DNA from: Anabaena subtropica FACHB-260
GTDB lineage: Bacteria; Cyanobacteriota; Cyanobacteriia; Cyanobacteriales; Nostocaceae
Length of the DNA: 56,412 bases
Assembly: GCF_014697105.1 (NCBI RefSeq)
Contig: NZ_JACJRF010000036.1
Coordinates: 1-56,412 of the forward strand
Direction: 5' to 3'
Numbering within the stretch: position 1 is the first letter of the stretch; every line of letters begins with the position of its first letter. The translations under genes were made by a program, and so were the position numbers. A model generated the notes under the pieces. That model made no database searches and was not told the DNA's origin. It saw only the letters and a list, made by a program, of their open reading frames with translations. Shown in pieces: positions 1-8,467 of this stretch.

Positions 1-6
1 TTCCCC

Positions 7-255
7 CTACTGCTTGCGCGTGTATTCTGATTGGATTTTCCACCACCTTTTACTCCCCACAACTCCTTCTGTTATTACTTTACTTGGACTTGTGTGTACA
101 CCGTAGCTCTTTATAGAGGAAGGATTTTCCAAATCCTGTGAAAATTCCGGGTTATCCTGCATTTCAGCATGAACTATTGCCGGATACAAGACCAAGCTTA
201 AAGCCCCAGCCATTGCTCCCGTTAACCTCAAATTGAGCATATTTACAGGTTTCAT
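7..255 (-). CDS. Small exported protein of unknown function
   Basis: Encodes 82 residues. Residues 1-30 look like a signal peptide: a short polar start, a hydrophobic stretch GAMAGALSLVLYPAIV, then an Ala-x-Ala-like VHA cleavage site. The mature part of about 50 residues is polar and ends in a basic, aromatic tail (SKRWWKIQSEYTRKQ). Its start codon overlaps the stop of the upstream 512-residue gene as ATGA, so the two are very probably translationally coupled and co-transcribed. I do not recognise a family. The gene ends close to the window edge, so I cannot see what follows it. It may be an accessory of the DUF11 surface proteins encoded just upstream. Confidence 0.6.
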   Translation of the reverse strand: MKPVNMLNLRLTGAMAGALSLVLYPAIVHAEMQDNPEFSQDLENPSSIKSYGVHTSPSKVITEGVVGSKRWWKIQSEYTRKQ

Positions 256-1790
256 GGCTTAACTACCTCCTCTGAGATGGGAGTAACTGCAAAGTTCATC
301 CTGACTAAGCCACCAGGTTCTAGACGCACCAGACGGGATTGGCTATTGCGTTCACGGAATTTTTCGTTGGGTGCTAGTTTGTAACCAGGAATGCTACTTA
401 GGTCTAAAACTCCGGCGTGGCTTCCGGGTAAGACATTGGCTAAGGAGAACAAACCATTGGGGTCTGTAGTGATGCGGTTACCGTCTTGGAGGAAAATTAC
501 GGCGTTAGGAATTCCTGCTTCCCCTGGTTGCTGTTCGCCATCAAAGTTTTTATCCTCAAATACTCGACCGATGATAGTACCGCAATCAGCCACTATTCCT
601 GGGCGAATCCTCAGTTGATGTGTTGCGGGGCCATCTTTGATACTAAATCTGTTGTCAGCGCGTTGGGCATTAACGATCGCACTATTACGACCTGTACCAC
701 GTAGGGAATCGGCTGTGAGTTGGGCAGCGTAAGCAATATTAATTACTTTCCCAACGGGAATATTGGCATCTGTGCGGAGGGTAACTGTACTGCCATTATT
801 AATAGGGGTAACTGTCACTGATGTACCGTCTATTTCACCCCGTACAGATTTAAGAATAAAGTTAAAGCCTAAAGGTAAACTATCCGTAATTACTACATTA
901 TTTAGCGGGACATCTGATAAATTTTTGACTGATAAGCGATAAATCACAGTATCACCTGGTTCAGCCGCAGCGCGATCGCCTGTTTTGATGATCTGCACCT
1001 GATTCGCTTGACATAGATTGGTAGTAAATTCAAAGGCTAATAAGTCCAGTCCTACTACTTCGGCATTGGGAACTAAAATCACTGTACCTTCTACCCTTGT
1101 TTCCCCTGTCAAACTGATTGGTTGACCATCTAAAGAAGTAGCTAGATAGCTGACAACACCGTTATTTACTGCGCCTGTGCGATTAAGAATTTCAATTTTG
1201 ATTCGTCGTTGTTGATAAATAGAATTAGGTGGAGGATTGACTACAAAAATGTAATTTCTACCAGGATCAGTTTGACCCCTATTAGGGTCGAGAAGAAAGT
1301 TATAGACACCAGCCGGATTATTAGTAATAAAGTATGGGTTACTATTTTCAATATTTGGACTTTTACCCCCTGGAATATTATTACTAGGAAGATCAGGCAA
1401 TTCTGTTCGAGTTAAAGAAACTAATTGTCCTAATTCTGTACCAGTTGGATCACTTGGATTAGGTTCATATACACCAACAGAAAAACCTGTATAGTCAGGT
1501 AATAATGTACCTGCACAACCCAAAATTCTTCCTAATGGGTCAACTAAAGGGCCAGGATTGATATTAGTTTTAATAGTTAATCCTTGATATTGATTATTGC
1601 TAGCAGTATCTTGATAAGTATAATTAGCTTGGTTTGTAAGATTGACAATACGAGTATCTTGAGCCGTCACAGGTGTAGGTACGGTAGTATGCAATAAGCT
1701 TCCAAGAAGAAGAGTTGCAGTCAACTTCTGATACCAGTTACTGCTAAAGTTAATGAACTTTTTTTTATGAGGACGAATCACTGAATTCAT
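252..1790 (-). CDS. Exported DUF11 / SdrD B-like domain protein
   Basis: 512 residues. The N-terminus is basic, then hydrophobic (KLTATLLLGSLLHTTV), with a probable cleavage after VTA near residue 43. Residues 45-260 are a beta-rich region without a clear family. Residues about 265-390 are a DUF11/TIGR01451 repeat (GDTVIYRLSVKNLSDVPL, VVITDSLPLGF). Residues about 400-500 resemble the SdrD B-like fold, opening with GRVFEDKNFDGEQQPGEAGI, whose DxNxDG pattern is typical of a calcium loop. No anchor or C-terminal membrane segment is visible, so the product is either released or held by partners. It is third of four codirectional exported-protein genes and overlaps the 82-residue gene by 4 bp. A structural role in the cell surface or matrix is inference. 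Confidence 0.8.
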   Translation of the reverse strand: MNSVIRPHKKKFINFSSNWYQKLTATLLLGSLLHTTVPTPVTAQDTRIVNLTNQANYTYQDTASNNQYQGLTIKTNINPGPLVDPLGRILGCAGTLLPDYTGFSVGVYEPNPSDPTGTELGQLVSLTRTELPDLPSNNIPGGKSPNIENSNPYFITNNPAGVYNFLLDPNRGQTDPGRNYIFVVNPPPNSIYQQRRIKIEILNRTGAVNNGVVSYLATSLDGQPISLTGETRVEGTVILVPNAEVVGLDLLAFEFTTNLCQANQVQIIKTGDRAAAEPGDTVIYRLSVKNLSDVPLNNVVITDSLPLGFNFILKSVRGEIDGTSVTVTPINNGSTVTLRTDANIPVGKVINIAYAAQLTADSLRGTGRNSAIVNAQRADNRFSIKDGPATHQLRIRPGIVADCGTIIGRVFEDKNFDGEQQPGEAGIPNAVIFLQDGNRITTDPNGLFSLANVLPGSHAGVLDLSSIPGYKLAPNEKFRERNSQSRLVRLEPGGLVRMNFAVTPISEEVVKP

Positions 1791-1964
1791 CTCCTTTGAA
1801 GCGCCCTGTTATTTATGAATAAAGCCATTTATTTATATAAATATGAGCCATCTTCATCGCAATGAACAATGGCTAACTGTTGAGTAAAGGTTGTAATGAA
1901 AATTCAAAATTCAGAAAATGAAACTTCAGATGGAATTTCCATGTTGAAATATTTTAATTTTCTC

Positions 1965-1982
1965 AATTATGAATTACGAATT
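1965..1982. repeat. ATTACGA-type heptamer repeat copy
   Basis: The 18 bases AATTATGAATTACGAATT lie in the gap between two exported-protein genes. The same 18 bases form the right half of a 32-bp perfect palindrome at 40875-40906. Both sit immediately downstream of genes, as heptamer repeats do in Nostoc genomes. Function is unknown. Confidence 0.6.
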
Positions 1983-1983
1983 A

Positions 1984-2526
1984 TTAACGTACTTGTGTTA
2001 AATAAGTGGCTTTGACTGTAGTTTTTGCCGCTACAGATGGAAGTTGCAAACGGATGTTTGTATAAGCAGTAGCTGGTGCTGGTTTGATTTCAACTTTGCC
2101 GTTGGGGAGGGTGATTTTTACTGTCGGATTCTCAACAAAACTACGCCCGCCATCAATGCTGTAGGTAACTTTGGTTTCTTTGTTGGTAATGTCCACAGAT
2201 TTCAGCACGTATACCATTCCTTTGGGAATTGGTTGATTGAGAGTCAAATTTTTGATTGGGCGATCGCTTCTATTTTCGCCATTCAATGTATAACGTAATA
2301 CATCACCAGGTTGCACTACAGCTTTACCTTGTAATGCTTGCCATACAACCTTTTGTTTACCCTGCTGATCCTTGGTGATAACTTGCTTTTCCGCTTCTAA
2401 ACGCAATTGCAACTGTGATTGATTTTGAACACTCTGAGCAACCACACTTGCTGGAACATAATTGATAAAAGGTACAGTAGCAATCAACGCAAATGCACCT
2501 ATACCCGCGATAAAAACGCCTTTCAT
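1984..2526 (-). CDS. Exported single-domain DUF11-like protein
   Basis: 180 residues from the ATG at 2526, preceded by GAGG nine bases upstream. The reading frame extends to a TTG at 2541, but that would place the ribosome site inside the gene. Residues 1-30 form a signal peptide (VFIAGIGAFALIATV, then a VVAQS processing site). The mature part contains one DUF11-type domain: VVQPGDVLRYTLNGENRSD, then LNQPIPKGMVYVLKSVD and YSIDGGRSF. This DUF11 core closely follows the pattern in the neighbouring 512- and 857-residue proteins. With only one domain it may be a minor or capping component of the same assembly, which is inference. Confidence 0.75.
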   Translation of the reverse strand: MKGVFIAGIGAFALIATVPFINYVPASVVAQSVQNQSQLQLRLEAEKQVITKDQQGKQKVVWQALQGKAVVQPGDVLRYTLNGENRSDRPIKNLTLNQPIPKGMVYVLKSVDITNKETKVTYSIDGGRSFVENPTVKITLPNGKVEIKPAPATAYTNIRLQLPSVAAKTTVKATYLTQVR

Positions 2527-2576
2527 GATAACTAACCTCAAAAGTTTATTTAGATATGATTCCCATGTTTGTAGTC

Positions 2577-2590
2577 AGGACTTTAGTCCT
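2577..2590. repeat. Short inverted repeat AGGACT-tt-AGTCCT
   Basis: A perfect 6-bp inverted repeat with a 2-base spacer lies between the 857- and 180-residue exported-protein genes. The related string TCAGGACT also occurs at 38724 and at the window end (56404), so this looks like a dispersed intergenic repeat rather than a terminator; no T-run follows. Confidence 0.4.
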
Positions 2591-2619
2591 CAAGTCCTAA
2601 CTACCAGTTTTGCCAAAAC

Positions 2620-5193
2620 TTAATTAACTCTGCGTCGGAAGGTAAACGTTCTTTGTTGACCTGGTGCTACCTGACCTGTGACACTGTTGACATATCTGGT
2701 CACATCAGTATTTACAGTAGTTCCAGTCTGGTCACTACCGGAGGTATTAGCAGGATTACCATTGAAGAATTGGATAGTGCCATTGGGGTCAGTAGCTGAA
2801 CCGATAATGTTGCTGGTATCAATCTGACCATTATTATCATTGTCCAATGCCCAGTTATTAGGACTAGTCACACCATTTTCATTGATGATTACATTGCTGG
2901 CATTCAAGATGATGTTACCGTTACCAGATTGTGGCTCGGAAATGTTGCTGTACTGAATCTGGTATTCAATAATGTTTCCAGGCACAGGACGCTTATCAGT
3001 ATCACTGAGTTGACCATCCGCACCGGCTACAGGTTGCCCATTCTGGTCTAAGATTCTCGACAGTTTCCGCAGTTTCAAGAAACCAGTATATACACGGTCA
3101 ATAGTTGTATTACGAACTGTTTCTGCACCTAAGCCAGGAGTAGCATCATCGACAAAGGCAGTAATGGGAACTGGGAAACCCCGGTCAATATCTGTAGATA
3201 ACGGTGTACCATTTGGTAGGTCAATTTCTACACCGTAGTTAACATTTGTGCCGGCTGGTACGTTAGGAATAGTGATGTATTTAGTTGTGGCATCGATCGC
3301 CGATTGATCATTTGTGGTGTCAGGGTTGCGATCAAGGTCAAATAGGAACTCAGATCCAGTCCAATAGTATGATCTAGATTCAGAACCATAAGTAATGGTT
3401 ACTAAAGTACCCACTGGTAAATCAGCATTGTTTCCTGCGGGTGAATTACTTGCAGGTGGAATAGGTACTAAAGAGTAGTTACTAGGATCACTACCAGTAT
3501 TCCTAATGGTGTTGGTGAAGCCTACTGGTTGTGGGTTGAGTGTAGAAAGTGGTGCTGTACCTGCTGGGACTAAAGAAGATTTGTTCGTAAAGTCATCGTT
3601 TGTCCCACCAGATGGGCCAATGGCGTTGGGTGCATTCACCGGGCCATTAATTACTGCTGAGGCTACAGGGGTTTCTATCGTGAAGATGTTGGCTTCACCA
3701 CCGTCGCCTACACCAGTGTTATCGTTATTGCCATCAACACCTGTCTCTGGAATAGCTGGATCATTAATAAAACCATCATCAACAGCATTGGGGGGTAAAC
3801 TATCAGGGACACCATCACCATTGATATCTGTAAGACCAGGTAGATTTGGTGTCATATTCCCAAATTGACCATTGAAGTTACTGGGGTTTTGGTCACCAGA
3901 CTCATCATAAACAGGGAAGTTATTGCCTGGAGTTTGACCAAAGACTTGGGCAATGTTGGCAACATTTAATGGTGAGGTTGCACTAGATTCCACCGCTAAT
4001 TGAATGGAAAAACCAGTTACTGTTTGATTAGGTGCAACAGATGTAATGACATTAGAGTCATTGATGAAACCAACACGGGTGACTGTAGCTAGGTTGGCTG
4101 GTGCTGTTGTTGTCCACGCAGCAGTATCAGCATTTGTGGCAATTGAAGATATTGTATAGACTGGTATCCATCCACTGGGGGCTGTTACTGATGCTAAATC
4201 TGTGCCTGTAGGGATAGCATCGGAAATCAAGATACGCTGCACATTAGGCGTACCGTCAAGGTTAATACCTCTACCTTCCAAGGCGGCTGGAGTGATACCT
4301 TGTCCTGTAGGGTCGCTCCCTTCAACTCGCAGGCTTAAGCCGTATGTAAGTGTATCGTCTGTAATTGAGTTAGTCGTTCCTGCATTGTTGTAACCAGTCC
4401 GAGTCTTAAGAATGGTAGCTAAAGAGTATGTCTTAACCAGACCACCAACTTGAACATTGATAGAAGTATCACTCGCTTCTCTGGTTCCATTGACAGGTTC
4501 GCCAGCAACTTCACCAGTAACACTACCATCAGGATTATCTACAGTGTAAACGTCACCACCGTCAGGACTACGCAAGACGTTTTGAGCATTACCAGGGGTA
4601 TTACCTAAGCTAACGGTAATAGTGTCACCATTTTGAGCGCCTGGCTGTACGGTAACTGGAACTCTGACTAATACCTGACCTCCAACCACAATGTTTGGTA
4701 CTATGGCCTCCGAGCCAGTAATGGTAATCCAGTTTGCACCATTATCTATACTATATTGCAGATTGTTGGGTGTACCGCCGTTGGGTAATGTGCCGGAAAC
4801 CGTGGCTGGCCCAGTTGTTCTGGCTAGGTTGGGTATGCGGAATTGGGTGGGGTCGTTACCTACGTTGGTTACGGTATAGTTAAAGATTAATAAATCACCA
4901 ACTCCGACATTACCACCGTTATCATCTACTAAACCCGTATATTGAACCGTAATACCTGCTACTTCCGCGACAGTTACAGTTACGGTATTGGAAGTTGTAT
5001 TAATTGGTGTGTTTGGATTGTTGGGGTCTTCGTAGGTAGCTGTGGCTTCGTTGGTGATAGTTGTACCAGCTGTAGTTCCCTCAGCCAGTACAGGCGTAGT
5101 CAATAATGGGAAAATGCCGTTAGCCAAGAATGCTGTAGCGACCAAAGCCCGATAGAATCCATACTTCTTAGTCTTACCATTAAGATTATTCAT
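2620..5193 (-). CDS. Large exported DUF11-repeat protein
   Basis: 857 residues from the ATG at 5193. The frame continues to a TTG at 5259, but starting at 5193 gives a standard signal peptide: a basic stretch (KTKKYGFYR), a hydrophobic core (ALVATAFLANGIFPLL) and a PVLA-EG cleavage site. The mature chain is acidic, rich in Asn, Thr, Gly and Pro, and made of several DUF11-like beta domains (GVGDLLIFNYTVTNVGNDP; RPVPGNIIEYQIQYSNISEP near the C-terminus). The segment around residues 445-495 (DINGDGVPDSL, GVDGNNDNTGVGDGG) carries dockerin- or calcium-loop-like Dx(N/D)xDG motifs. There is no membrane anchor. It is first in the four-gene exported cluster. Adhesive or matrix protein is the best guess from architecture; a hydrolase is unlikely because no catalytic motif is visible. 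Confidence 0.8.
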   Translation of the reverse strand: MNNLNGKTKKYGFYRALVATAFLANGIFPLLTTPVLAEGTTAGTTITNEATATYEDPNNPNTPINTTSNTVTVTVAEVAGITVQYTGLVDDNGGNVGVGDLLIFNYTVTNVGNDPTQFRIPNLARTTGPATVSGTLPNGGTPNNLQYSIDNGANWITITGSEAIVPNIVVGGQVLVRVPVTVQPGAQNGDTITVSLGNTPGNAQNVLRSPDGGDVYTVDNPDGSVTGEVAGEPVNGTREASDTSINVQVGGLVKTYSLATILKTRTGYNNAGTTNSITDDTLTYGLSLRVEGSDPTGQGITPAALEGRGINLDGTPNVQRILISDAIPTGTDLASVTAPSGWIPVYTISSIATNADTAAWTTTAPANLATVTRVGFINDSNVITSVAPNQTVTGFSIQLAVESSATSPLNVANIAQVFGQTPGNNFPVYDESGDQNPSNFNGQFGNMTPNLPGLTDINGDGVPDSLPPNAVDDGFINDPAIPETGVDGNNDNTGVGDGGEANIFTIETPVASAVINGPVNAPNAIGPSGGTNDDFTNKSSLVPAGTAPLSTLNPQPVGFTNTIRNTGSDPSNYSLVPIPPASNSPAGNNADLPVGTLVTITYGSESRSYYWTGSEFLFDLDRNPDTTNDQSAIDATTKYITIPNVPAGTNVNYGVEIDLPNGTPLSTDIDRGFPVPITAFVDDATPGLGAETVRNTTIDRVYTGFLKLRKLSRILDQNGQPVAGADGQLSDTDKRPVPGNIIEYQIQYSNISEPQSGNGNIILNASNVIINENGVTSPNNWALDNDNNGQIDTSNIIGSATDPNGTIQFFNGNPANTSGSDQTGTTVNTDVTRYVNSVTGQVAPGQQRTFTFRRRVN

Positions 5194-5697
5194 TCGCTTG
5201 GTGTAATAGCTTGGTAAATGTGGTACGAGTTTCGCCTTGGTATTAGGAACTAACTCCAATGCAACCTGAGTTGCTGGAAATAAGGCTTTACCTTAGCGGT
5301 GATTTTCTGTAATAAGCTATCTGTAACTAATGCTTGTTTGATTCAGTTTTATGTACTGACACTAAAGTAATTAATTGTCACAGAGCGATCGCTCAACAAT
5401 AGAACCTTAATTCACAGACATCGGATCTAAAAACGGTCTAAACACGGTTATTAGAATCTTTATTCCCTAAAAAAATCAGTAATTTAACTTAAAAATACGG
5501 CTACGTTACTTATGACAAAAAATAAACTTTATATTTTATCTAAGTAATTTCTGTGTTTTTACCAGTCAAAAACCCCAGAAGTAGTCTATGTAAAGATTAA
5601 AGTAATCCCGACAAAAATAGTCGGGTATGTTTGACTAGTATTTTTGCCCGTGTTACTATCAATCGCAGTTGACGGACAAACAGGGAACGCTAGTTTT
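5194..5697. other. Divergent intergenic region upstream of thrC and the DUF11 cluster
   Basis: About 500 bases separate the minus-strand surface-protein cluster from thrC. The region is AT-rich. It contains a HIP1-type GCGATCGC flanked as GAGCGATCGCTC near 5383 and the thrC promoter at 5631-5659. I see no other gene or RNA structure I can support. Confidence 0.5.
5631..5659 (+). promoter_or_regulatory. Sigma-70-type promoter of thrC
   Basis: TTGACT at 5631-5636 and TACTAT at 5654-5659 are separated by exactly 17 bases, close to the consensus -35 and -10 boxes. Transcription would begin near 5666, about 30 bases before the ATG at 5698. This supports that ATG, because upstream TTG/GTG codons (5644, 5650) would fall inside the promoter. 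Confidence 0.55.
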
Positions 5698-7002
5698 ATG
5701 ACGCAGGCAACATCCACACCTATCCAAACAACCAACGCCATCCTCTCAGCCTTGAAGTGTAAGGAATGTGGCGCAGAATATGAACTGAAAGCTACTCATG
5801 TCTGTGAGCTTTGCTTTGGGCCTTTGGAAGTGAAATATGACTACAATGCCTTGCGTCTCTCTGTCACCCGCGAAAAAATCCAAGCCGGGCCAAATTCAAT
5901 TTGGCGCTACCGTCCTTTTCTGCCCGTCACAACTGACAATGTAATAGATGTGGGAACAGGTATGACTCCCCTGGTTCGTTCCCATCGTCTCGCCCGTCGC
6001 CTGGGTCTAAACAAGCTTTACATTAAAAATGATGCGGTGAATATGCCCACCCTCAGCTTTAAGGATCGGGTGGTGTCCGTCGCCCTTTCTCGTGCTAGGG
6101 AGTTGGGCTTCACTACAGTTTCTTGCGCTAGCACAGGTAACTTAGCCAATTCTACAGCCGCGATCGCAGCTCATGCCGGTTTAGATTGTTGCGTGTTCAT
6201 CCCCTCAGATTTAGAAGCCGGTAAAATCCTGGGCAGCTTAATCTATAGTCCTACCCTCATGGCTGTGAAAGGCAACTACGACCAAGTAAATCGTCTTTGT
6301 TCGGAAGTTGCTAATACACATGGCTGGGGTTTTGTCAACATCAATTTACGCCCCTACTATTCTGAAGGTTCCAAGACATTGGGCTTTGAAGTTGCAGAAC
6401 AACTAGGTTGGGAACTACCAGATCATATAGTTGCACCTTTGGCTTCTGGTTCACTGTTCACCAAGATTTATAAAGGCTTCCAAGAGTTCGTCGAAGTTGG
6501 CTTGGTGGAAGGGAAGAAAGTCCGCTTCAGTGGCGCACAGGCTGAAGGTTGTTCACCCATCGCCCAAGCATTTAGAGAAGATAGAGACTTTATTAAACCA
6601 GTTAAACCGAATACAATTGCTAAATCAATTGCGATCGGCAACCCAGCAGATGGTGTTTATGCTGTTGAGATTGCCAAGAAAACAGGCGGTAATATTGAAT
6701 CAGTAAATGATGCAGAAATTATCGAAGGCATCAAGCTACTAGCAGAAACTGAAGGCATCTTCACAGAAACAGCTGGTGGTACAACCGTTGCTGTGCTGAA
6801 AAAATTGGTGGAAGCTGGCAAAATTGATCCAGATGAAACTACCGTGGTTTACATTACTGGCAATGGTTTGAAAACCCAAGAAGCAGTACAAGGCTACGTT
6901 GGCGAACCTTTGACAATTGATGCTAAACTCGATAGTTTTGAACGTGCCTTAGAGCGTTCTCGTACCCTCGATCGCTTAGAATGGCAACAAGTTCTTGTTT
7001 AG
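5698..7002 (+). CDS. thrC: Threonine synthase
   Basis: 434 residues from the ATG at 5698; the promoter at 5631-5659 excludes the earlier in-frame TTG. ThrC is a PLP enzyme that converts O-phosphohomoserine to threonine and phosphate in the cytoplasm. The N-terminus has a zinc-ribbon-like four-cysteine pattern (CKECG and CELC, residues about 21-39). The PLP lysine is in PTLSFKDRVV near residue 122. STGNLANSTAA and the C-terminal ETAGGTTVAVLKKL fit fold-type II phosphate-binding and substrate loops. Length fits the cyanobacterial/archaeal-type enzyme. A CysO-like sulfur carrier gene follows 58 bases downstream and then a terminator, so the two probably form one transcription unit. That neighbour raises the question of a sulfur-linked side activity (see findings). 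Confidence 0.93.
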   Translation: MTQATSTPIQTTNAILSALKCKECGAEYELKATHVCELCFGPLEVKYDYNALRLSVTREKIQAGPNSIWRYRPFLPVTTDNVIDVGTGMTPLVRSHRLARRLGLNKLYIKNDAVNMPTLSFKDRVVSVALSRARELGFTTVSCASTGNLANSTAAIAAHAGLDCCVFIPSDLEAGKILGSLIYSPTLMAVKGNYDQVNRLCSEVANTHGWGFVNINLRPYYSEGSKTLGFEVAEQLGWELPDHIVAPLASGSLFTKIYKGFQEFVEVGLVEGKKVRFSGAQAEGCSPIAQAFREDRDFIKPVKPNTIAKSIAIGNPADGVYAVEIAKKTGGNIESVNDAEIIEGIKLLAETEGIFTETAGGTTVAVLKKLVEAGKIDPDETTVVYITGNGLKTQEAVQGYVGEPLTIDAKLDSFERALERSRTLDRLEWQQVLV

Positions 7003-7060
7003 TCATTATTCATTAGCAACTGAAAAATGACAACTCACAACTGACCACTATTAATTAACT

Positions 7061-7336
7061 ATGGCTGTAAAAGTTTTAGTCCCTACTGCTCTACAAAATT
7101 TCACAAATAATCAAGCTGCTTTAGAATCTAGTGGTAGCAGTATTGCGGAACTCTTAGATTCTTTAGAAAAGAGCTTTCCTGGTATTAAATCACGATTGTG
7201 CGATGACAACGGACAGCCACGACGCTTTTTGAATTTGTATGTTAATAGCGAAGACATCCGCTTTTTAGATGGGACAGCTACACCTCTGAAAGACGGTGAT
7301 GAAGTAAGTATCGTCCCTGCTGTTGCGGGTGGTTGA
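7061..7336 (+). CDS. CysO/MoaD/ThiS-family sulfur-carrier protein
   Basis: 91 residues with a ubiquitin-like beta-grasp pattern and a C-terminal Gly-Gly (IVPAVAGG). In this family the terminal glycine is adenylated and converted to a thiocarboxylate that donates sulfur. The motifs [17 protein letters not shown] and [15 protein letters not shown] resemble mycobacterial CysO (which also ends in PAVAGG) more than MoaD of molybdopterin synthase, as far as I can recall those sequences. CysO donates sulfur to a fold-type II PLP enzyme that uses O-phosphoserine. Here the neighbour is threonine synthase, also fold-type II. No activating enzyme or metalloprotease is nearby, so a partner must be encoded elsewhere. 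The family call is firm; the pathway is inferred. Confidence 0.85.
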   Translation: MAVKVLVPTALQNFTNNQAALESSGSSIAELLDSLEKSFPGIKSRLCDDNGQPRRFLNLYVNSEDIRFLDGTATPLKDGDEVSIVPAVAGG

Positions 7337-7359
7337 TTTACCGGAAAAGCAATTTCTTC

Positions 7360-7395
7360 TCTGCTCCTTAAATCCAAGGAGCAGAAAATTTTTAT
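7360..7395 (+). terminator. Rho-independent terminator after thrC and the sulfur-carrier gene
   Basis: Perfect 10-bp arms TCTGCTCCTT (7360-7369) and AAGGAGCAGA (7376-7385) surround a 6-base loop and are followed by AAATTTTTAT. It begins 23 bases after the sulfur-carrier stop codon and lies between that gene and the convergent LysR remnant. Confidence 0.8.
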
Positions 7396-7399
7396 AAAA

Positions 7400-8299
7400 T
7401 TAGCAATTCTCCATTTCCACCACATCCTTTGTAGCTTGCAAAAAATTCTGCAAAATGAAGGATGAATCATCACTACGCCAAACAGCAGCTATTGGTCTAG
7501 TTAGGCTTTTTCCTTGTATTGACCTATATACAACTCCGGCTCGTTGTAAGTTCTGAGCGTTGGCTGGAAGTAATGCTAAACCTACGCCCCCAGCAACTAA
7601 ACTAAGTACTGTAATCATCCAAGTTGCTTCTTGGACTACTTTTGGTGGAAAACCGACTTCTTGTTGATAAAGCTCAATAATTTGACTATAGGAAAGTACT
7701 ACATCTGGTGAAGGTAGTACAAATGGTTCATCTACTAATGCTTTGAGAGGAATTTTTGTTTGATTTGCTAGAGGATGATTTTCTGGTAAAGCAATGACGA
7801 TTGACTCTTGCAAAATCGGCATAAAACTCAATCCAGCATCGTTACCATTGAGTCAGCAATCAAAACCAAGATCAATTTGCCGATCGCGCAATTGTTGTGC
7901 TTGTTGTGAAGACATCACCTCACATAATACTAATTGTACACGTGGATAGCGATCGCGGAATATTCGCAGAATATTTGGTAAAACACTATTAGCGATGGAA
8001 CTATTCACCGCCACTACCAAGCGCCCAATTTCTCCCAAACTAGCTTGACGTGCAGAGATAATTGCTTGCTCCAAAGTTGTCAAAACTAAACGTGCTTCTT
8101 CTAAAAATACTGTTCCCGCCACAGTTAAGCGCAATGGTCGCTTATTACGCTCAAACAGTTGCAATCTTAATTCCGCTTCTAGTGCTTGAATTTGCTGGCT
8201 TAGAGGTGGCTGGGCAATACTTAAGCGTTCCGCCGCACGACTAAAATTTAGTTCTTCCGCCACAGCAATAAAGTACCGCAAATGTCGAATTTCAATCAT
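7400..8299 (-). pseudogene. LysR-family regulator interrupted by an in-frame TGA
   Basis: The N-terminal part (start ATG 8299, alternative 8308) has a canonical winged helix: MIEIRHLRYFIAVAEELNF, then RAAERLSIAQPPLSQQIQAL. The effector-binding domain begins and runs to QIDLGFDC, where a TGA (7853-7855) interrupts it. The same frame continues at once with LNGNDAGLSFMPILQES and a complete LysR C-terminus (ESIVIALPENHPLA, VAGGVGLALLPANAQ). There is no frameshift: both halves are in one frame and together give a normal length of about 300 residues. So either this is a recent nonsense mutation, the TGA is a sequencing error, or the halves are separate proteins (an ATG at 7831 exists but lacks a good ribosome site). 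It is divergent from the aspartoacylase gene, the usual arrangement for a LysR target. Confidence 0.75.
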
Positions 8300-8365
8300 T
8301 ACTGGCATAACTATATTTTTTACATATAATTCTAGTAACCAAATCGCTATTGCACATAGTATCAA

Positions 8366-8442
8366 TATTAGCTATGGTGCTAATACGATAACAATTTAAT
8401 AGCATAAATAATCGATTATAAAAATAATAATTTACTAGTAAA
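8366..8442. promoter_or_regulatory. Palindrome cluster between LysR and aspartoacylase (candidate operator)
   Basis: Three perfect palindromic elements lie within 77 bases: TATTAGC-6-GCTAATA at 8366-8385, ATAATCGATTAT at 8408-8419 and TTTACTAGTAAA at 8431-8442. LysR regulators typically bind dyads in the divergent promoter region they share with their target. The region is AT-rich, so some symmetry is expected by chance, but three perfect dyads is notable. Confidence 0.4.
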
Positions 8443-8467
8443 CCTTTCTACATTAGAGGAGTCATCC

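Noticed and set aside
3506-3868. 120-codon plus-strand ORF opposite the large DUF11 gene
   Set aside because: It is antisense to a well-supported exported protein and has no ribosome site or family resemblance.
7061-7336. MoaD of molybdopterin synthase or ThiS of thiamine synthesis
   Set aside because: The C-terminal PAVAGG and the YVNxEDIRF motif fit CysO better, and no moaE, moaB, thiG or thiF gene is near.
7831-7855. Selenocysteine or programmed readthrough at the LysR TGA
   Set aside because: The residue before the stop is an ordinary LysR position, no SECIS-like hairpin follows, and selenocysteine machinery is not expected in this group. A nonsense mutation or sequence error is simpler.
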